Shown in pieces: positions 47,511-56,851 of a stretch of DNA of 64,000 nucleotides. A model generated the notes under the pieces. The model was not told where the DNA came from. It made no database searches and was given only the letters and a program-made list of their open reading frames with translations. Source of the DNA: Corynebacterium doosanense CAU 212 = DSM 45436 (lineage in GTDB: Bacteria; Actinomycetota; Actinomycetes; Mycobacteriales; Mycobacteriaceae). Every line of letters starts with the position of its first letter. The first letter of the stretch is position 1. Position numbers and translations under genes: made by a program. Location: contig NZ_CP006764.1 in NCBI RefSeq assembly GCF_000767055.1, positions 682,001-746,000 on the forward strand, in the 5' to 3' direction.

Positions 47511-48650
47511 GTGAAACTCCCGCCCGAACCCTCAGCGCAGTCCGACCCGTCCGAGCACGAGGTCGGCCGCGCACACGACGACGGGGACCGGGCAGCCCCG
47601 CGTCGCCTCGACACCGCGCTCTGGGGCGCCGTCCCGGTGGTGGTGCTCGCCTCCCTCATGGTCATGGACCACGTCCCCTTCACCGACATCTCGCTGGCGG
47701 TTCCCTACGCGGCGGAGGGTCCGGGCCCGATGTTCGACACCCTCGGCGAGGTCGAGGGGGAGCAGGTCGTGTCCATCGACGGTGCGGACACCGACGAGAC
47801 CGCGGGCGAGCTCAACATGACCACCGTGTCCGTGCGAACGAACATGAGCTTGGCGCAGGCGGCGGCCCGCTGGGTGGGCACCGACGACGATCTCGTGCCC
47901 ATCGAGCAGGTCTTCCCCCCGAACGTCTCCGAGGAGGACGTGCAGAAGTCCAACGAGGCGGCCTTCCTCATGTCGGAGTCCGCCGCGACCGTCGCTGCCA
48001 TGCACTACCTGGGCGCCGAGGTCAAGGTCGTGGTGGCGGAGGTGCTGGAGGGCTCCCCGGCGCAGGGCCCGCTGCAGGCCGACGACGTGATCACCCACGT
48101 CGACGGACGGGAGGTCGACCAGCCCGGACAGGTGCAGGACCTGGTCAGGGCGAAGAAGCCGGGCGAGGAGGTGGCCCTCACCGTGGACCGGGGCGGCCAC
48201 GAGGAGCACGTCACCGTGACCCTGGCGGAGAGTGACGAGGATCCGCACGTGCCCCAGGTGGGCATCCTCATGACGTCCGCGCCCGTGGAGGACATCAAGG
48301 TCAACTACAACCTGCAGGATGTGGGTGGGCCGTCGGCGGGCATGATGTTCTCTCTCGCCGTGATCGACAAACTGTCCCCGGGGGAGCTCAACGGGGGCCG
48401 GGTCGTCGCCGGCACCGGCACCATCGCCGAGAGCGGGGAGGTCGGCCCGATCGGCGGCATCGTGCACAAGGTCGAGGCCGCGGAGGAGAACGGCGTGGAG
48501 CTGTTCCTGGCCCCCTCCTCGAACTGTGCGGAGGCGATGAGCAGGGATCGGGGCGATCTGGTGGTGGCGTCCGTCGATACGCTCGAAGATGCCGTCACCG
48601 CTATGGAGGACTTCACGGCGGGCCGGGACGTGAAGACCTGCCAGCCCTAG
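47511..48650 (+). CDS. YlbL-like membrane PDZ/Lon-type serine protease
   Basis: 379 residues from GTG. A transmembrane segment lies at about residues 38-58. A PDZ domain follows (about 165-250: GSPAQGPLQADDVITHVDGREVDQPGQV), then a Lon-type protease domain with the catalytic Ser in GGPSAGMMFSLAVID and the catalytic Lys in GGIVHKVEAAEENG. In Bacillus the YlbL protease helps clear a cell-division inhibitor after DNA damage; in Actinobacteria the role is not settled. Its stop shares CTAG with the convergent lipoprotein gene. Confidence 0.92.
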   Translation: MKLPPEPSAQSDPSEHEVGRAHDDGDRAAPRRLDTALWGAVPVVVLASLMVMDHVPFTDISLAVPYAAEGPGPMFDTLGEVEGEQVVSIDGADTDETAGELNMTTVSVRTNMSLAQAAARWVGTDDDLVPIEQVFPPNVSEEDVQKSNEAAFLMSESAATVAAMHYLGAEVKVVVAEVLEGSPAQGPLQADDVITHVDGREVDQPGQVQDLVRAKKPGEEVALTVDRGGHEEHVTVTLAESDEDPHVPQVGILMTSAPVEDIKVNYNLQDVGGPSAGMMFSLAVIDKLSPGELNGGRVVAGTGTIAESGEVGPIGGIVHKVEAAEENGVELFLAPSSNCAEAMSRDRGDLVVASVDTLEDAVTAMEDFTAGRDVKTCQP

Positions 48651-49360
48651 CGGGACTGCGTCGACGTCGTGGCCGGCGTGGATTCCTCGGCCGCGGTTGA
48701 AGTGGCCGCGGTAGTCTCCGCCCCTTCAGCGCTCTCGGCGTCGAACGGCGGCTCGGTGAGCCCCAGCTCCTCGATCTTCTTGTCCGGGTCCTCGATGTCC
48801 GAGGACACGAGCTGCTGCATGACCTGACCCTCGTCGTTGTCCACCACGGTGATCACCGCGGTGGTGCCGAGCGTGGACCAGCCCACCACGAACCGCCCGG
48901 TGTCCGCGACCACCTGTGAGCTGCGCAGTTCCGTGATCAGCTGGGTGGTGGAGGCGGCCTTGGACTTGGAGTCGAAGAACTGGAAGGACCCGACCTCCGA
49001 CCCCGCGCACTCGTAGGAGCCCTCGAGCCCGGTGGGGTCGCAGCTGTCGAAGCTCTCCCACAGCGAGGCCGGTGCCAGGGTGGAGAAGACCTCCCGCGCC
49101 TCCGTCACCCCGTCGGCCGAGGAAGCCTTGGACGTGGAGGTGGGGGTCTCGCTTGTCGACGGCCGTGTCGACGTGGCCGTCTCGGCGGAGGTCTCCGTCG
49201 CCGAGGTGGTCGGCTCGACGCTGGTGGTGGTCTGCTCCTCAGGGGTGGCCGGCTGGTCGGGGTCCGAGCACGCGGTCAGCGCCACGGCTGCCAGCGTCGC
49301 GGAGACGCCCGCGGTGATCCGTCGCGCACTGAGGCTGCGGTGGCGGGGCAGTTTGGACAC
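48647..49360 (-). CDS. Putative lipoprotein with Ser/Thr-rich linker
   Basis: 237 residues from GTG 49360 (MSKLPRHRSLSARRITAGVS); GGGAGAA lies upstream, so I prefer it to a start 30 bases earlier. Signal peptide with lipobox LTAC, lipidated C31. Residues 32-90 are Ser/Thr/Glu-rich linker. The folded part (about 95-200) has one Cys pair (DSCDPTGLEGSYECAG) and beta-strand character; the tail is again Thr/Ala-rich. It resembles small extracellular lipoproteins found only in corynebacteria. Function unknown. Confidence 0.76.
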   Translation of the reverse strand: MSKLPRHRSLSARRITAGVSATLAAVALTACSDPDQPATPEEQTTTSVEPTTSATETSAETATSTRPSTSETPTSTSKASSADGVTEAREVFSTLAPASLWESFDSCDPTGLEGSYECAGSEVGSFQFFDSKSKAASTTQLITELRSSQVVADTGRFVVGWSTLGTTAVITVVDNDEGQVMQQLVSSDIEDPDKKIEELGLTEPPFDAESAEGAETTAATSTAAEESTPATTSTQSR

Positions 49361-49414
49361 AGGATTCTCCCGGGGGCTTATCGACGGCACAGATGCGTTC
49401 CCATTCTATGTCAG

Positions 49415-49948
49415 CTACGCCAGGTCATCCGGATCCTGTTCCAGGCCATGGCGCAGGGCGGCGAGAACCCCCGGGGCCACACCCGGCCCGCCGCGCAGTT
49501 CCACCTCGTCCTCGGCGAACGGCCCCCGCTCGCTGAGCTCCTCCTCCGTCGGCCGCAGCTGCAGAAGCGTGAGCTCCTTTCCCTCCTCGCGCAGCACCCC
49601 GGAGAACAGGCGGGCGGGGCGGGGCTCGGCGTCGTCACCCTCCGACGCATCGCGGAACGAGATCTCCTGCGCAAGGACCGCGCCGGCGATCTGCGCGGGC
49701 CAGGCGATGCGGGAGCAGTAGTCCACCAGTTCCTCGCTGCCGGCAGGGAGGTTGTCGGGGAGGTTGTCCTGCACCACCAGGGTCAGGGGAGTGGTGGCGT
49801 CATCCGGGTCGAGCTGGTCCACGAGCAGCTCGGTGGGGACCAGTCCGAACAGCGTCGGTTCCGCGTCCCAGCCCTCGGCGTGGACGAAGTCCACCGCCTC
49901 GCGCATCGCCGCGTTCAACGCCTGTTGTGGGTATCCGGTGGCAGTCAT
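49415..49948 (-). CDS. PPA1309 family protein
   Basis: 177 residues. Starts MTATGYPQQALNAAMREAVD with a long first helix, then GWDAEPTLFGLVPT, SRIAWPAQIAGAVLAQE and RPARLFSGVLREEGKELTLLQLRP, the typical segments of the actinobacterial PPA1309 family. No signal peptide, membrane segment or catalytic motif visible. It lies divergently next to the UPF0182 gene, the conserved neighbour. Function unknown. Confidence 0.85.
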   Translation of the reverse strand: MTATGYPQQALNAAMREAVDFVHAEGWDAEPTLFGLVPTELLVDQLDPDDATTPLTLVVQDNLPDNLPAGSEELVDYCSRIAWPAQIAGAVLAQEISFRDASEGDDAEPRPARLFSGVLREEGKELTLLQLRPTEEELSERGPFAEDEVELRGGPGVAPGVLAALRHGLEQDPDDLA

Positions 49949-50061
49949 AAATTGGCCCCTTCGTTTTGTTCGTCGGAAAACTTCCTTAGAGTGGAGGACT
50001 GTACTGCTTGAACACGGCCTGAATTCGGCATGGCCCGCCGCAACCCCGAAGGAGTTAGGTC

Positions 50062-53034
50062 TTGTCGACCGGAACTTCCCCCTATTCCCCGGCGCCCAGG
50101 CGCCCGTCGCGCGCCCTGAGCTGGATCGTGGGCCTCGTCGCCGCGATCCTCATCCTGCTGCCGATGGCGGTGGGTTTCTACACCGACTGGCTGTGGTTCG
50201 GATCCCTGAATTTCCGGGGTGTCTTCACCGTCACCTACGTCACCCGCATTCTCCTCTTCCTCGTCTTCGGGCTTGTCGGGGCGGGAATCACCTGGGCGGC
50301 GGGATACTTCACCTGGCGGGGCCGCCCGCGCGACGTCGACGTCTTTGACATCAACTCGCCCGTCGCCCAGTACCGCGAGAACATCGAACGTTCGGTCCGC
50401 GCGCTGCTGCTGTTTCTCCCCGTTGTCGTCGGCCTGGTGTCCGGGTTCATCGGGCAGGCCACCTGGCGGGTGGTCCTGCTGTTCCTCAACCGCACCGAGT
50501 TCGGCGTAGCCGACCAGCAGTTCGGGCGCGACTACGGCTTCTACGCCTTCACCATGCCGTTCCTCCAGGTGATCTCCAGCACGCTCGGCCTGCTGCTCAT
50601 CATTGCCTTCCTCGTGGCGCTGGTCGGGCACTATCTGCTCGGTGGTATCCGGATCGGCAACCGTGTCGCCGGAGTCACGGGTCACGTGTCCAACACCGCA
50701 CGGGTCCAGCTCGCCGTCACCGCCGGTCTGTGGATGCTGGTCCAAGCCTTCAACTACTGGCTGGGCCGCTTCGGTCTGCTCTACACCGAGCACGACATCT
50801 TCACCGGTGGCGGCTTCACCGACATCAACGCGGTCCTGCCCGCGCGCATCATCCTCACGGTTATCGCTGTGGTGGTCGCGGCGGCGTTCTTCGTCTCCGT
50901 GATCTACAAGGACCTGCGTGTCCCGGCCATCGCCGTGGTTCTCATGCTCGTCTCCGCCATTGCCGTCGGCACGGTCTGGCCGCTCGTCATGGAGCAGTTC
51001 TCCGTGCAGCCGAACCGTCAGGCCAAGGAGAACGAGTACATCGGCCGCAACATCGAGTCGACCCGCTTCGCCTACGGGCTCACTGACGAGAAGGTGGACT
51101 TCGAGGAGAACTGGGGTGCGGGTGAGGTTTCCGACGACGCCGTGGGTTCCGACGTGAACACCATCTCGAACATCCGACTGCTCGACCCGGACATCATCTC
51201 CCCGACGTTCACGCAGATGCAGCAGCTGCGCAACTTCTACGGGTTCCCCGACACGCTGAGCATGGACCGCTACCAGATCGACGGCGAAATGCGTGACTTC
51301 GTCGTCGCCGCCCGCGAACTGGATCCCAACGCCCTGCAGGAGAACCAGGAGGAGTGGATCAACCGGCACACGGTCTACACCCACGGCAACGGCTTCGTCG
51401 CCGCCCAGGCCAACACCGTGGACGAGGCACCGCAGGAGGCCGGCTCCACGCGCGGCGGCTTCCCCGTGTTCACCGTCTCCGACCTCCAGAGCAACGCCAT
51501 CGCCGAGGCCAGCGAGCAGGCCGAGGAGCTGGGCATCGTCGCCGACCAGCCGCGCATCTACTACGGACCCGTCATTGCTTCGGCTGACGACGGCGTGGAC
51601 TACGCCATCGTCGGTGACAACGGTCAGGGCCCGGTCGAATACGACACGGACAACACCCAGTTCACCTACGACGGCGAGGGAGGCGTGGAGATCGGCAACT
51701 GGGTCAACCGCGCCGCCTACGCCGTGAAGAACCGTGAGCTCAACCTCATCCTCTCCGACCGGGTGGGCCCCAGCTCGAAGATCCTCTACGACCGCGACCC
51801 CGCCGAGCGGGTCGAGGCGGTCGCCCCGTGGCTGACCACCGACTCCGAGGTGTACCCCGCGGTCGTCGACGGCCGCATCAAGTGGATCGTCGACGGCTAC
51901 ACCACCCTCAGCCAGCTGCCCTACAGCGAGCAGACCTCGCTCACGGAATCGACGCAGGACACCCTGAACCCCGACGGCACCACCAACCTCATCAACGAGG
52001 AGGTCGGTTACATCCGCAACTCGGTCAAGGCTACGGTCGACGCCTACGACGGCAGCGTGGAGCTCTACGAGTTCGACACCGAGGATCCCGTCCTCCAGGC
52101 ATGGCGGGGAGTTTTCCCGGACACGGTCAAGCCGGAGAGTGAGATCCCCGATACTCTCCGCGAGCACTTCCGCTACCCCATGGACATGTTCAAGGTGCAG
52201 CGCGAACTGCTGGCCCGCTACCACGTCAACGACCCGGGCGTCTTCTTCAACAACGACGCCTTCTGGTCCGTGCCCGGCGACCCGACCGCCAGCGGCGCGA
52301 ACGAGACCCTCAACCAGCCGCCGTACTACGTCATGGCCGCCGACCCGCAGAACCCGGACGAGGCGACCTTCCAGCTGCTCACCCCGTACCGCGGGCTTCA
52401 GCGTGAGTTCCTGGCCGCGCACATGACGGTCAGCTCTGATCCGGAGAACTACGGCAAGATCACCGTCCGGGTGCTGCCCACCACCACGCAGACCCAGGGT
52501 CCGCGCCAGGCGCAGGACGCCATGATGTCCTCGGACCAGGTCGCCCGGGACCGGACGCTGTGGGAGGGCACCAACACCCTGTACAACGGCAACCTGCTGG
52601 CGCTCCCGCTCGGAGACGGCGAGGTGCTCTACGTGGAGCCGATCTATTCCCAGCGTTCGAACCAGGACTCGGCTTTCCCCAAGCTGCTGCGCATGCTCGT
52701 GTCCTATAAGGGCCGGGTGGGCTATGCGCCGACCATCGCCCAGGCACTCGAGCAGGTGGGCATCAGCTCGGAAGCCGCCCAGGAAGTGGTGGGGGAGGCC
52801 TCCACCGCCTCAGACGGAGAGGCCGCGGCGCAGGCTGAGGGCGACTCCGCGGAGGCGACTCCGGCGCCGTCCGCTCCCGCGGGTGGCTCAGGCAGCGAGG
52901 GAGAGGCGATCGAGCGCATCAACGACGCGCTGAAGAAACTCGACGAGTCCAAGGGCGGCTCCTTCGAGGAGTACGGCGCGGCGCTCGACGAGGTGGACAA
53001 GGCCGTGGCCGCGTACCAGGAAATGCAGCGCTGA
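50062..53034 (+). CDS. UPF0182 family large membrane protein
   Basis: 990 residues. TTG start chosen because GAAGGAG ends 8 bases upstream and translation begins STGTSPYSPAPRRPSRAL. Seven hydrophobic segments occur in residues 1-310 (for example near 20, 60, 115, 170, 215, 260 and 290). The long C-terminal part is extracytoplasmic and carries NRHTVYTHGNGFVAAQ, YYGPVIAS and YGKITVRVLPTT, characteristic of UPF0182. The last 90 residues are Ala/Glu/Ser-rich. Function unknown; widely conserved in Actinobacteria and cyanobacteria. Confidence 0.93.
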   Translation: MSTGTSPYSPAPRRPSRALSWIVGLVAAILILLPMAVGFYTDWLWFGSLNFRGVFTVTYVTRILLFLVFGLVGAGITWAAGYFTWRGRPRDVDVFDINSPVAQYRENIERSVRALLLFLPVVVGLVSGFIGQATWRVVLLFLNRTEFGVADQQFGRDYGFYAFTMPFLQVISSTLGLLLIIAFLVALVGHYLLGGIRIGNRVAGVTGHVSNTARVQLAVTAGLWMLVQAFNYWLGRFGLLYTEHDIFTGGGFTDINAVLPARIILTVIAVVVAAAFFVSVIYKDLRVPAIAVVLMLVSAIAVGTVWPLVMEQFSVQPNRQAKENEYIGRNIESTRFAYGLTDEKVDFEENWGAGEVSDDAVGSDVNTISNIRLLDPDIISPTFTQMQQLRNFYGFPDTLSMDRYQIDGEMRDFVVAARELDPNALQENQEEWINRHTVYTHGNGFVAAQANTVDEAPQEAGSTRGGFPVFTVSDLQSNAIAEASEQAEELGIVADQPRIYYGPVIASADDGVDYAIVGDNGQGPVEYDTDNTQFTYDGEGGVEIGNWVNRAAYAVKNRELNLILSDRVGPSSKILYDRDPAERVEAVAPWLTTDSEVYPAVVDGRIKWIVDGYTTLSQLPYSEQTSLTESTQDTLNPDGTTNLINEEVGYIRNSVKATVDAYDGSVELYEFDTEDPVLQAWRGVFPDTVKPESEIPDTLREHFRYPMDMFKVQRELLARYHVNDPGVFFNNDAFWSVPGDPTASGANETLNQPPYYVMAADPQNPDEATFQLLTPYRGLQREFLAAHMTVSSDPENYGKITVRVLPTTTQTQGPRQAQDAMMSSDQVARDRTLWEGTNTLYNGNLLALPLGDGEVLYVEPIYSQRSNQDSAFPKLLRMLVSYKGRVGYAPTIAQALEQVGISSEAAQEVVGEASTASDGEAAAQAEGDSAEATPAPSAPAGGSGSEGEAIERINDALKKLDESKGGSFEEYGAALDEVDKAVAAYQEMQR

Positions 53035-53153
53035 TAACCGTGCTGCCCTGGGGATTTGGTTCCCCGGGGGAGCGGCGTTAGAGTAGTCCATGTCGCCGAG
53101 ACAAGATGGTAAACATCAAGAATCGGCGAGGTGAATTGAAGAAGATCACCCGA

Positions 53154-53227
53154 CGCGGGGTGGAGCAGCTCGGTAGCTCGCTGGGCTCATAACCCAGAGG
53201 TCGCAGGTTCGAATCCTGTCCCCGCTA
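53154..53227 (+). tRNA. Initiator tRNA-fMet (CAT)
   Basis: 74-base cloverleaf. Acceptor CGCGGGG pairs with CCCCGCT, leaving the unpaired first position (C1 opposite U72) that marks initiator tRNAs. Anticodon loop CTCATAA on a stem with three G-C pairs (GGG/CCC), also an initiator trait. T-arm GGTTCGAATCC. The genomic sequence continues CAA rather than CCA. It marks the left edge of the accessory region. Confidence 0.96.
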
Positions 53228-53237
53228 CAAAGAAAGG

Positions 53238-53267
53238 CCCCGTACCAGTGTGAACGCTGGCACGGGG
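53238..53267. terminator. Terminator hairpin after tRNA-fMet
   Basis: CCCCGT-A-CCAG / CTGG-C-ACGGGG stem with an 8-base loop, followed by TTCTTTTATTTTT. A classic Rho-independent terminator for the tRNA transcript. Confidence 0.9.
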
Positions 53268-53415
53268 TTCTTTTATTTTTGGTTGAAGCTTCCGAATGTC
53301 GCTTTGGATGTCGCTTAAGGCGTCTGATTCTGTCGCTCGGTCACCATTCTTGGGTTTTGTGCCCGTGTCGCAGCTTTCATGCGGGAGCTTGTATGGCTTA
53401 TGATACAAAATGCCT

Positions 53416-53435
53416 CTTAACGTGGCTTAACGTAG
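53416..53435. promoter_or_regulatory. Direct repeats CTTAACGTGG/CTTAACGTAG, possible controller operator
   Basis: Two tandem 10-base copies sit directly upstream of a possible -10 TAAACT (53447-53452) of the restriction-modification operon, covering its -35 region. A third related TTAACGAG lies at the start of the gene. Such placement fits an operator for the XRE controller encoded third in the operon. Confidence 0.42.
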
Positions 53436-53469
53436 ATAAATGCTACTAAACTAGAGGGACAACGCCTTA

Positions 53470-55479
53470 ATGAGGGTTAACGAGAAGACCACAGACCAAT
53501 TTGTTCGGCGCATTTTGCGTGAAATTGGCATCACAGCGCCGTACGAGCAGAGCATTGCGGACGCGCCGAAGTATCTCTACGACGCGATGGAGGGCGCGTC
53601 TAAGGGCACCGGCGGCGGGCGTGGAAAGCCGGAGTTCGTATTTGAGTCTGACCGGTTCATCGTCGTCATCGAGGATAAACCGGAGATTGACTTCAGCCTC
53701 CTTTACGATGCCGATGACCAGCTCGATTTGTCCCATCCGGCCCGCGCCACTCATGCACTCAACGGGGCCGTGCACTACGCAAAGTACTTCGCGGACCGGA
53801 CGGGCAAGCGCGTTTTCGCTGTCGGTGTGGCTGGCAACGAGACGCTGCATGACCTCACGATCGCCTTCGTTGCGCCGAACTCTGTGCCACGCCTCATCGA
53901 TGCGCTGGACAACCTGGAGAACCTAGGGCCAGACAAGATTGAGGAGTACTACCGGGTCAAGGTTCTCGGCGAGCTGCCGCGTGAGGAGCGAGAGGCCCGC
54001 GAGGTTCGTGCTGTCGCGGCAGATCTACACGAGGCGATGCGCAACTATGCCTCCCTGGAGGGCGAACGGAAAGCAACGCTGGTGTCCGCTATCCTGCTTG
54101 CACTCAAATACCGCCCTAACCTGTTGGATGACCTCATTGGGGAACAGAAGGGCGGGTACAAGGACGGAGAGAAAGTCTACAAAGCGGCCAAAGAGTACCT
54201 GGAGAGCGATCTCACCGACTTCATGCCGAAGCAAAAGGTGGGCGCGCTGCTCGACCAGTTCGTCTTCATCAAGTCACACGTGCTACTCAACAAGAAGAAT
54301 AACAACCTGGGTGATGTGACCCCGCTGCATAAATACACCGAGACACTAAAGGCAGACATCCTTGATGCCATCTCGCAGCCGGGCAATAGCAGTTTCGACG
54401 TGCTGGGAAGCTTCTACGGTGAGTTCGTCAAGTACGGTGGCTCGGATGGCAGCGCGCTCGGTATCGTCCTGACCCCGCACCATATCACCGAGTTGATGGC
54501 CGATTTGATAGACGTCAATGCCGACGACGTGGTTGTTGACCCGGCAGCAGGTACGGCGTCCTTCCTTATCGCCTCGATGAACCGCATGTTCCGCGACGCT
54601 CACGCCCGCTACAGTAACAACGCGGCGGTGCTCCAGGCCAGGCTCGAAGACATTCGTAAGAACCGTCTACATGGTGTGGAACTCCAGGACAAGCTGTTTG
54701 CTATCGGCACCACCAACATGATTCTGCGTGGTGATGGCAAGGCCAATTTCCAACGCCACAACTTCTTTGACCTCGATATCCACGAGCTGCGTGGGGATGT
54801 CCTCGACCCTGGGACGGGCACATGGCTTAGCGGCCACGGCTTCACCAAGGTGCTCATCAACCCGCCATATAGTCAGTCCAAAAACAAAGAGACTCGTCAC
54901 CTATCGGAGTTGTCTTTCGTTAGCCGCGCTCTGGACCTGCTCGATGTGCGTGGTCGTCTGGCCGCCATTGTGCCCCAGTCGGCGATGGTGGGTAAGACCA
55001 GGGAAGATAGGGAGCTGAAAGAGCGTATCATGCGTCACCACACGCTCGATGCTGTCATCACGATGAACCCCGATACGTTTCACGGCGTCGGTGTCCACAC
55101 AGTCATTGCACTATTTACTGCGGGCGTCGCGCATCCCGAACATAAACAGACCGCCTTCGTAAATTTCAAGAAAGACGGCTACAAGGTCCGTCAGCATGTC
55201 GGTCTGGTAGGTGAAGGCAACGAGGATTCTTATAAGCAGCGTCTTCTGTCGGTGCTTAATGATGGGGTTCCTGCCGACACTCATTTCGTCGTGCGTTCAG
55301 AGGTCACCGCTAAGGACGAATGGCAGCACAGTTACTTCTATTTCAACGACCAGCCGCCAACCTACGAAGACTTTCTTAGGACTTTCGCTGATTACCTGAC
55401 GTGGGAGACTGACATGCATGCGCACGGGCAGGGGGGCCTAATCGGTGCAGAGAGTGCCTCGGACGGAGAGCTGCAATGA
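53470..55479 (+). CDS. Type IIB-like restriction-modification subunit: nuclease fused to N6-adenine methyltransferase
   Basis: 669 residues. N-terminal nuclease-like segment: KPEFVFESDRFIVVIEDKPE, a PE...ExK pattern (E55, then E68 and K70) like the PD-(D/E)xK core. The methyltransferase follows: SAM motif I VVDPAAGTASFLIASM near residue 355 and motif IV NPPY at 464-467, with an HsdM-like helical region before them. The length and one-chain nuclease-plus-methylase layout match BcgI subunit A (637 residues). It should cut on both sides of a bipartite site and methylate the same site, with the next gene as specificity subunit (stop and start overlap, ATGA). Confidence 0.84.
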   Translation: MRVNEKTTDQFVRRILREIGITAPYEQSIADAPKYLYDAMEGASKGTGGGRGKPEFVFESDRFIVVIEDKPEIDFSLLYDADDQLDLSHPARATHALNGAVHYAKYFADRTGKRVFAVGVAGNETLHDLTIAFVAPNSVPRLIDALDNLENLGPDKIEEYYRVKVLGELPREEREAREVRAVAADLHEAMRNYASLEGERKATLVSAILLALKYRPNLLDDLIGEQKGGYKDGEKVYKAAKEYLESDLTDFMPKQKVGALLDQFVFIKSHVLLNKKNNNLGDVTPLHKYTETLKADILDAISQPGNSSFDVLGSFYGEFVKYGGSDGSALGIVLTPHHITELMADLIDVNADDVVVDPAAGTASFLIASMNRMFRDAHARYSNNAAVLQARLEDIRKNRLHGVELQDKLFAIGTTNMILRGDGKANFQRHNFFDLDIHELRGDVLDPGTGTWLSGHGFTKVLINPPYSQSKNKETRHLSELSFVSRALDLLDVRGRLAAIVPQSAMVGKTREDRELKERIMRHHTLDAVITMNPDTFHGVGVHTVIALFTAGVAHPEHKQTAFVNFKKDGYKVRQHVGLVGEGNEDSYKQRLLSVLNDGVPADTHFVVRSEVTAKDEWQHSYFYFNDQPPTYEDFLRTFADYLTWETDMHAHGQGGLIGAESASDGELQ

Positions 55480-56564
55480 GTATGTATGAAAAACTCGACT
55501 TTGCGCCGATGCTGTTGATTAAGGTCTTTGATGAGGTGCGAGCGGCTGGAAAATGGTTTGACCTCGTGAATGGTGAGCAAGGAGGACAGGGGAGGTTTCC
55601 CTATGTGGCTCGGAACGGCACCTCGAACGGGGTAGCTGCCTTTGTCCCGTCACAAGGTTTCCCTCCAAGCAACCCTGGGAATGTAATCACCGTGGGTGTA
55701 TCGACTGCGACCGTGTTCTACCAACCTAGGTCGTTCTATTCCGGCAAGGAGATACAGGTACTGTCGCATCCAAAAATGAATTTCTATAGCGGGCTGTTCC
55801 TTGTTACTGTCCTGCGTCAACAAAAAGGTAAGTTTCAGTGGGGAAATGGCGCCTCACTTCAGCGCCTTAAAGCTACGCACATCATGGTCCCCGTTACCAA
55901 CAACCCGGCAGGTGAAACTGTGCCCGACTGGGGAGGTATGGAAGCGCTAGGCCGAGAGCTACGAGAGCAGACCCTCCAAGCCCGTGCACATGTGCTGCGG
56001 ACTGCTCTAGACAGCGATTCTGAACTACCGGAGCTGGACTTCGCGCCGATGCTGTTGACCGAGGTCTTCGAAAAAGTCCGATCATCGAAGGCGTGGTACG
56101 ACAAGATTCAGCTTGAACTAATAGGAGTCCCACAATATCCATTCGTATCCCGGTCTGGTGCCGGTAACAGCATTGTCGGCTTTGTGCCCCGGCAGGGTAA
56201 GCCGCCCGAGAGAGGCAATGTGATTTCACTCGGTCTTGATACTCAGACCCTTGGGTATCAACCTGTGGACTTCTACACCAGCCAGAACGTTCAAATTCTG
56301 GAGCACCAACAGCTTAACGTCGACAACGCCTTTGTGCTAATGACGGCCATCAAGCAGCAGCTTGGGAAGTTCTCTTGGGGAGGAAATGGCGCGACCCTCA
56401 AGCGCCTCAAGGCCACGCATATCATGGTCCCAGTCATCACCACGCCTGCAGGCGAAACTGTCCCAGACTGGGAGGGCATGACTACATACGGGGGCGCAAT
56501 GCGTGTGCGCGTAGAGAATACCGTCCGTGCGTCGGTGACCACAGAAGAAGGTGTCCATGCCTAG
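55476..56564 (+). CDS. Specificity subunit of the Type IIB-like system
   Basis: 362 residues in two similar halves. Each begins LDFAPMLL with VFDEVR or VFEKVR (about residues 4 and 188) and ends RLKATHIMVPV with AGETVPDW (about 130-150 and 310-335). Such tandem target-recognition units read the two halves of a bipartite site, as in BcgI subunit B (341 residues) or HsdS. The gene is coupled to the nuclease-methylase by ATGA, and the downstream regulator gene starts 8 bases before its stop. Confidence 0.82.
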   Translation: MSMYEKLDFAPMLLIKVFDEVRAAGKWFDLVNGEQGGQGRFPYVARNGTSNGVAAFVPSQGFPPSNPGNVITVGVSTATVFYQPRSFYSGKEIQVLSHPKMNFYSGLFLVTVLRQQKGKFQWGNGASLQRLKATHIMVPVTNNPAGETVPDWGGMEALGRELREQTLQARAHVLRTALDSDSELPELDFAPMLLTEVFEKVRSSKAWYDKIQLELIGVPQYPFVSRSGAGNSIVGFVPRQGKPPERGNVISLGLDTQTLGYQPVDFYTSQNVQILEHQQLNVDNAFVLMTAIKQQLGKFSWGGNGATLKRLKATHIMVPVITTPAGETVPDWEGMTTYGGAMRVRVENTVRASVTTEEGVHA

Positions 56565-56675
56565 TGTGCACGGTCCGCTGATTGGTGCGCAGGTTAAACG
56601 TCTGCGTATTGAGCGAGGTTGGACGCAGGAAGAGCTGGCCCGATATTCTGAGGTTTCACGGCCGACCATTGCCCG

Positions 56676-56680
56676 TTTAG
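56676..56680. repeat. Left copy of the 5-bp target duplication TTTAG
   Basis: TTTAG directly before the left inverted repeat; its partner is at 58397-58401. Confidence 0.85.
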
Positions 56681-56695
56681 CCTTGATCCACCGAT
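56681..56695. repeat. Left inverted repeat of the IS
   Basis: CCTTGATCCACCGAT, the exact reverse complement of the right end at 58382-58396. Confidence 0.94.
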
Positions 56696-56851
56696 CTGCT
56701 TGATGTCCGGGGGCTCACTCGAATTTGAGCTCGGACACGATGAGCGGGCAGGAGGTAGTGTCCCGGTCTCTCACCGGTCTCTTCCACACTGAGCTTCCCG
56801 GAGGCTCCTCCATAACTCCGGTCTCGGGCCCCCCTTTCAGAGGCGAATTGG

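Noticed and set aside
53187..53408. Minus-strand frame ending in GTGFEPATSGL
   Set aside because: It is the antisense of the initiator tRNA T-arm and anticodon region, a known source of false proteins.
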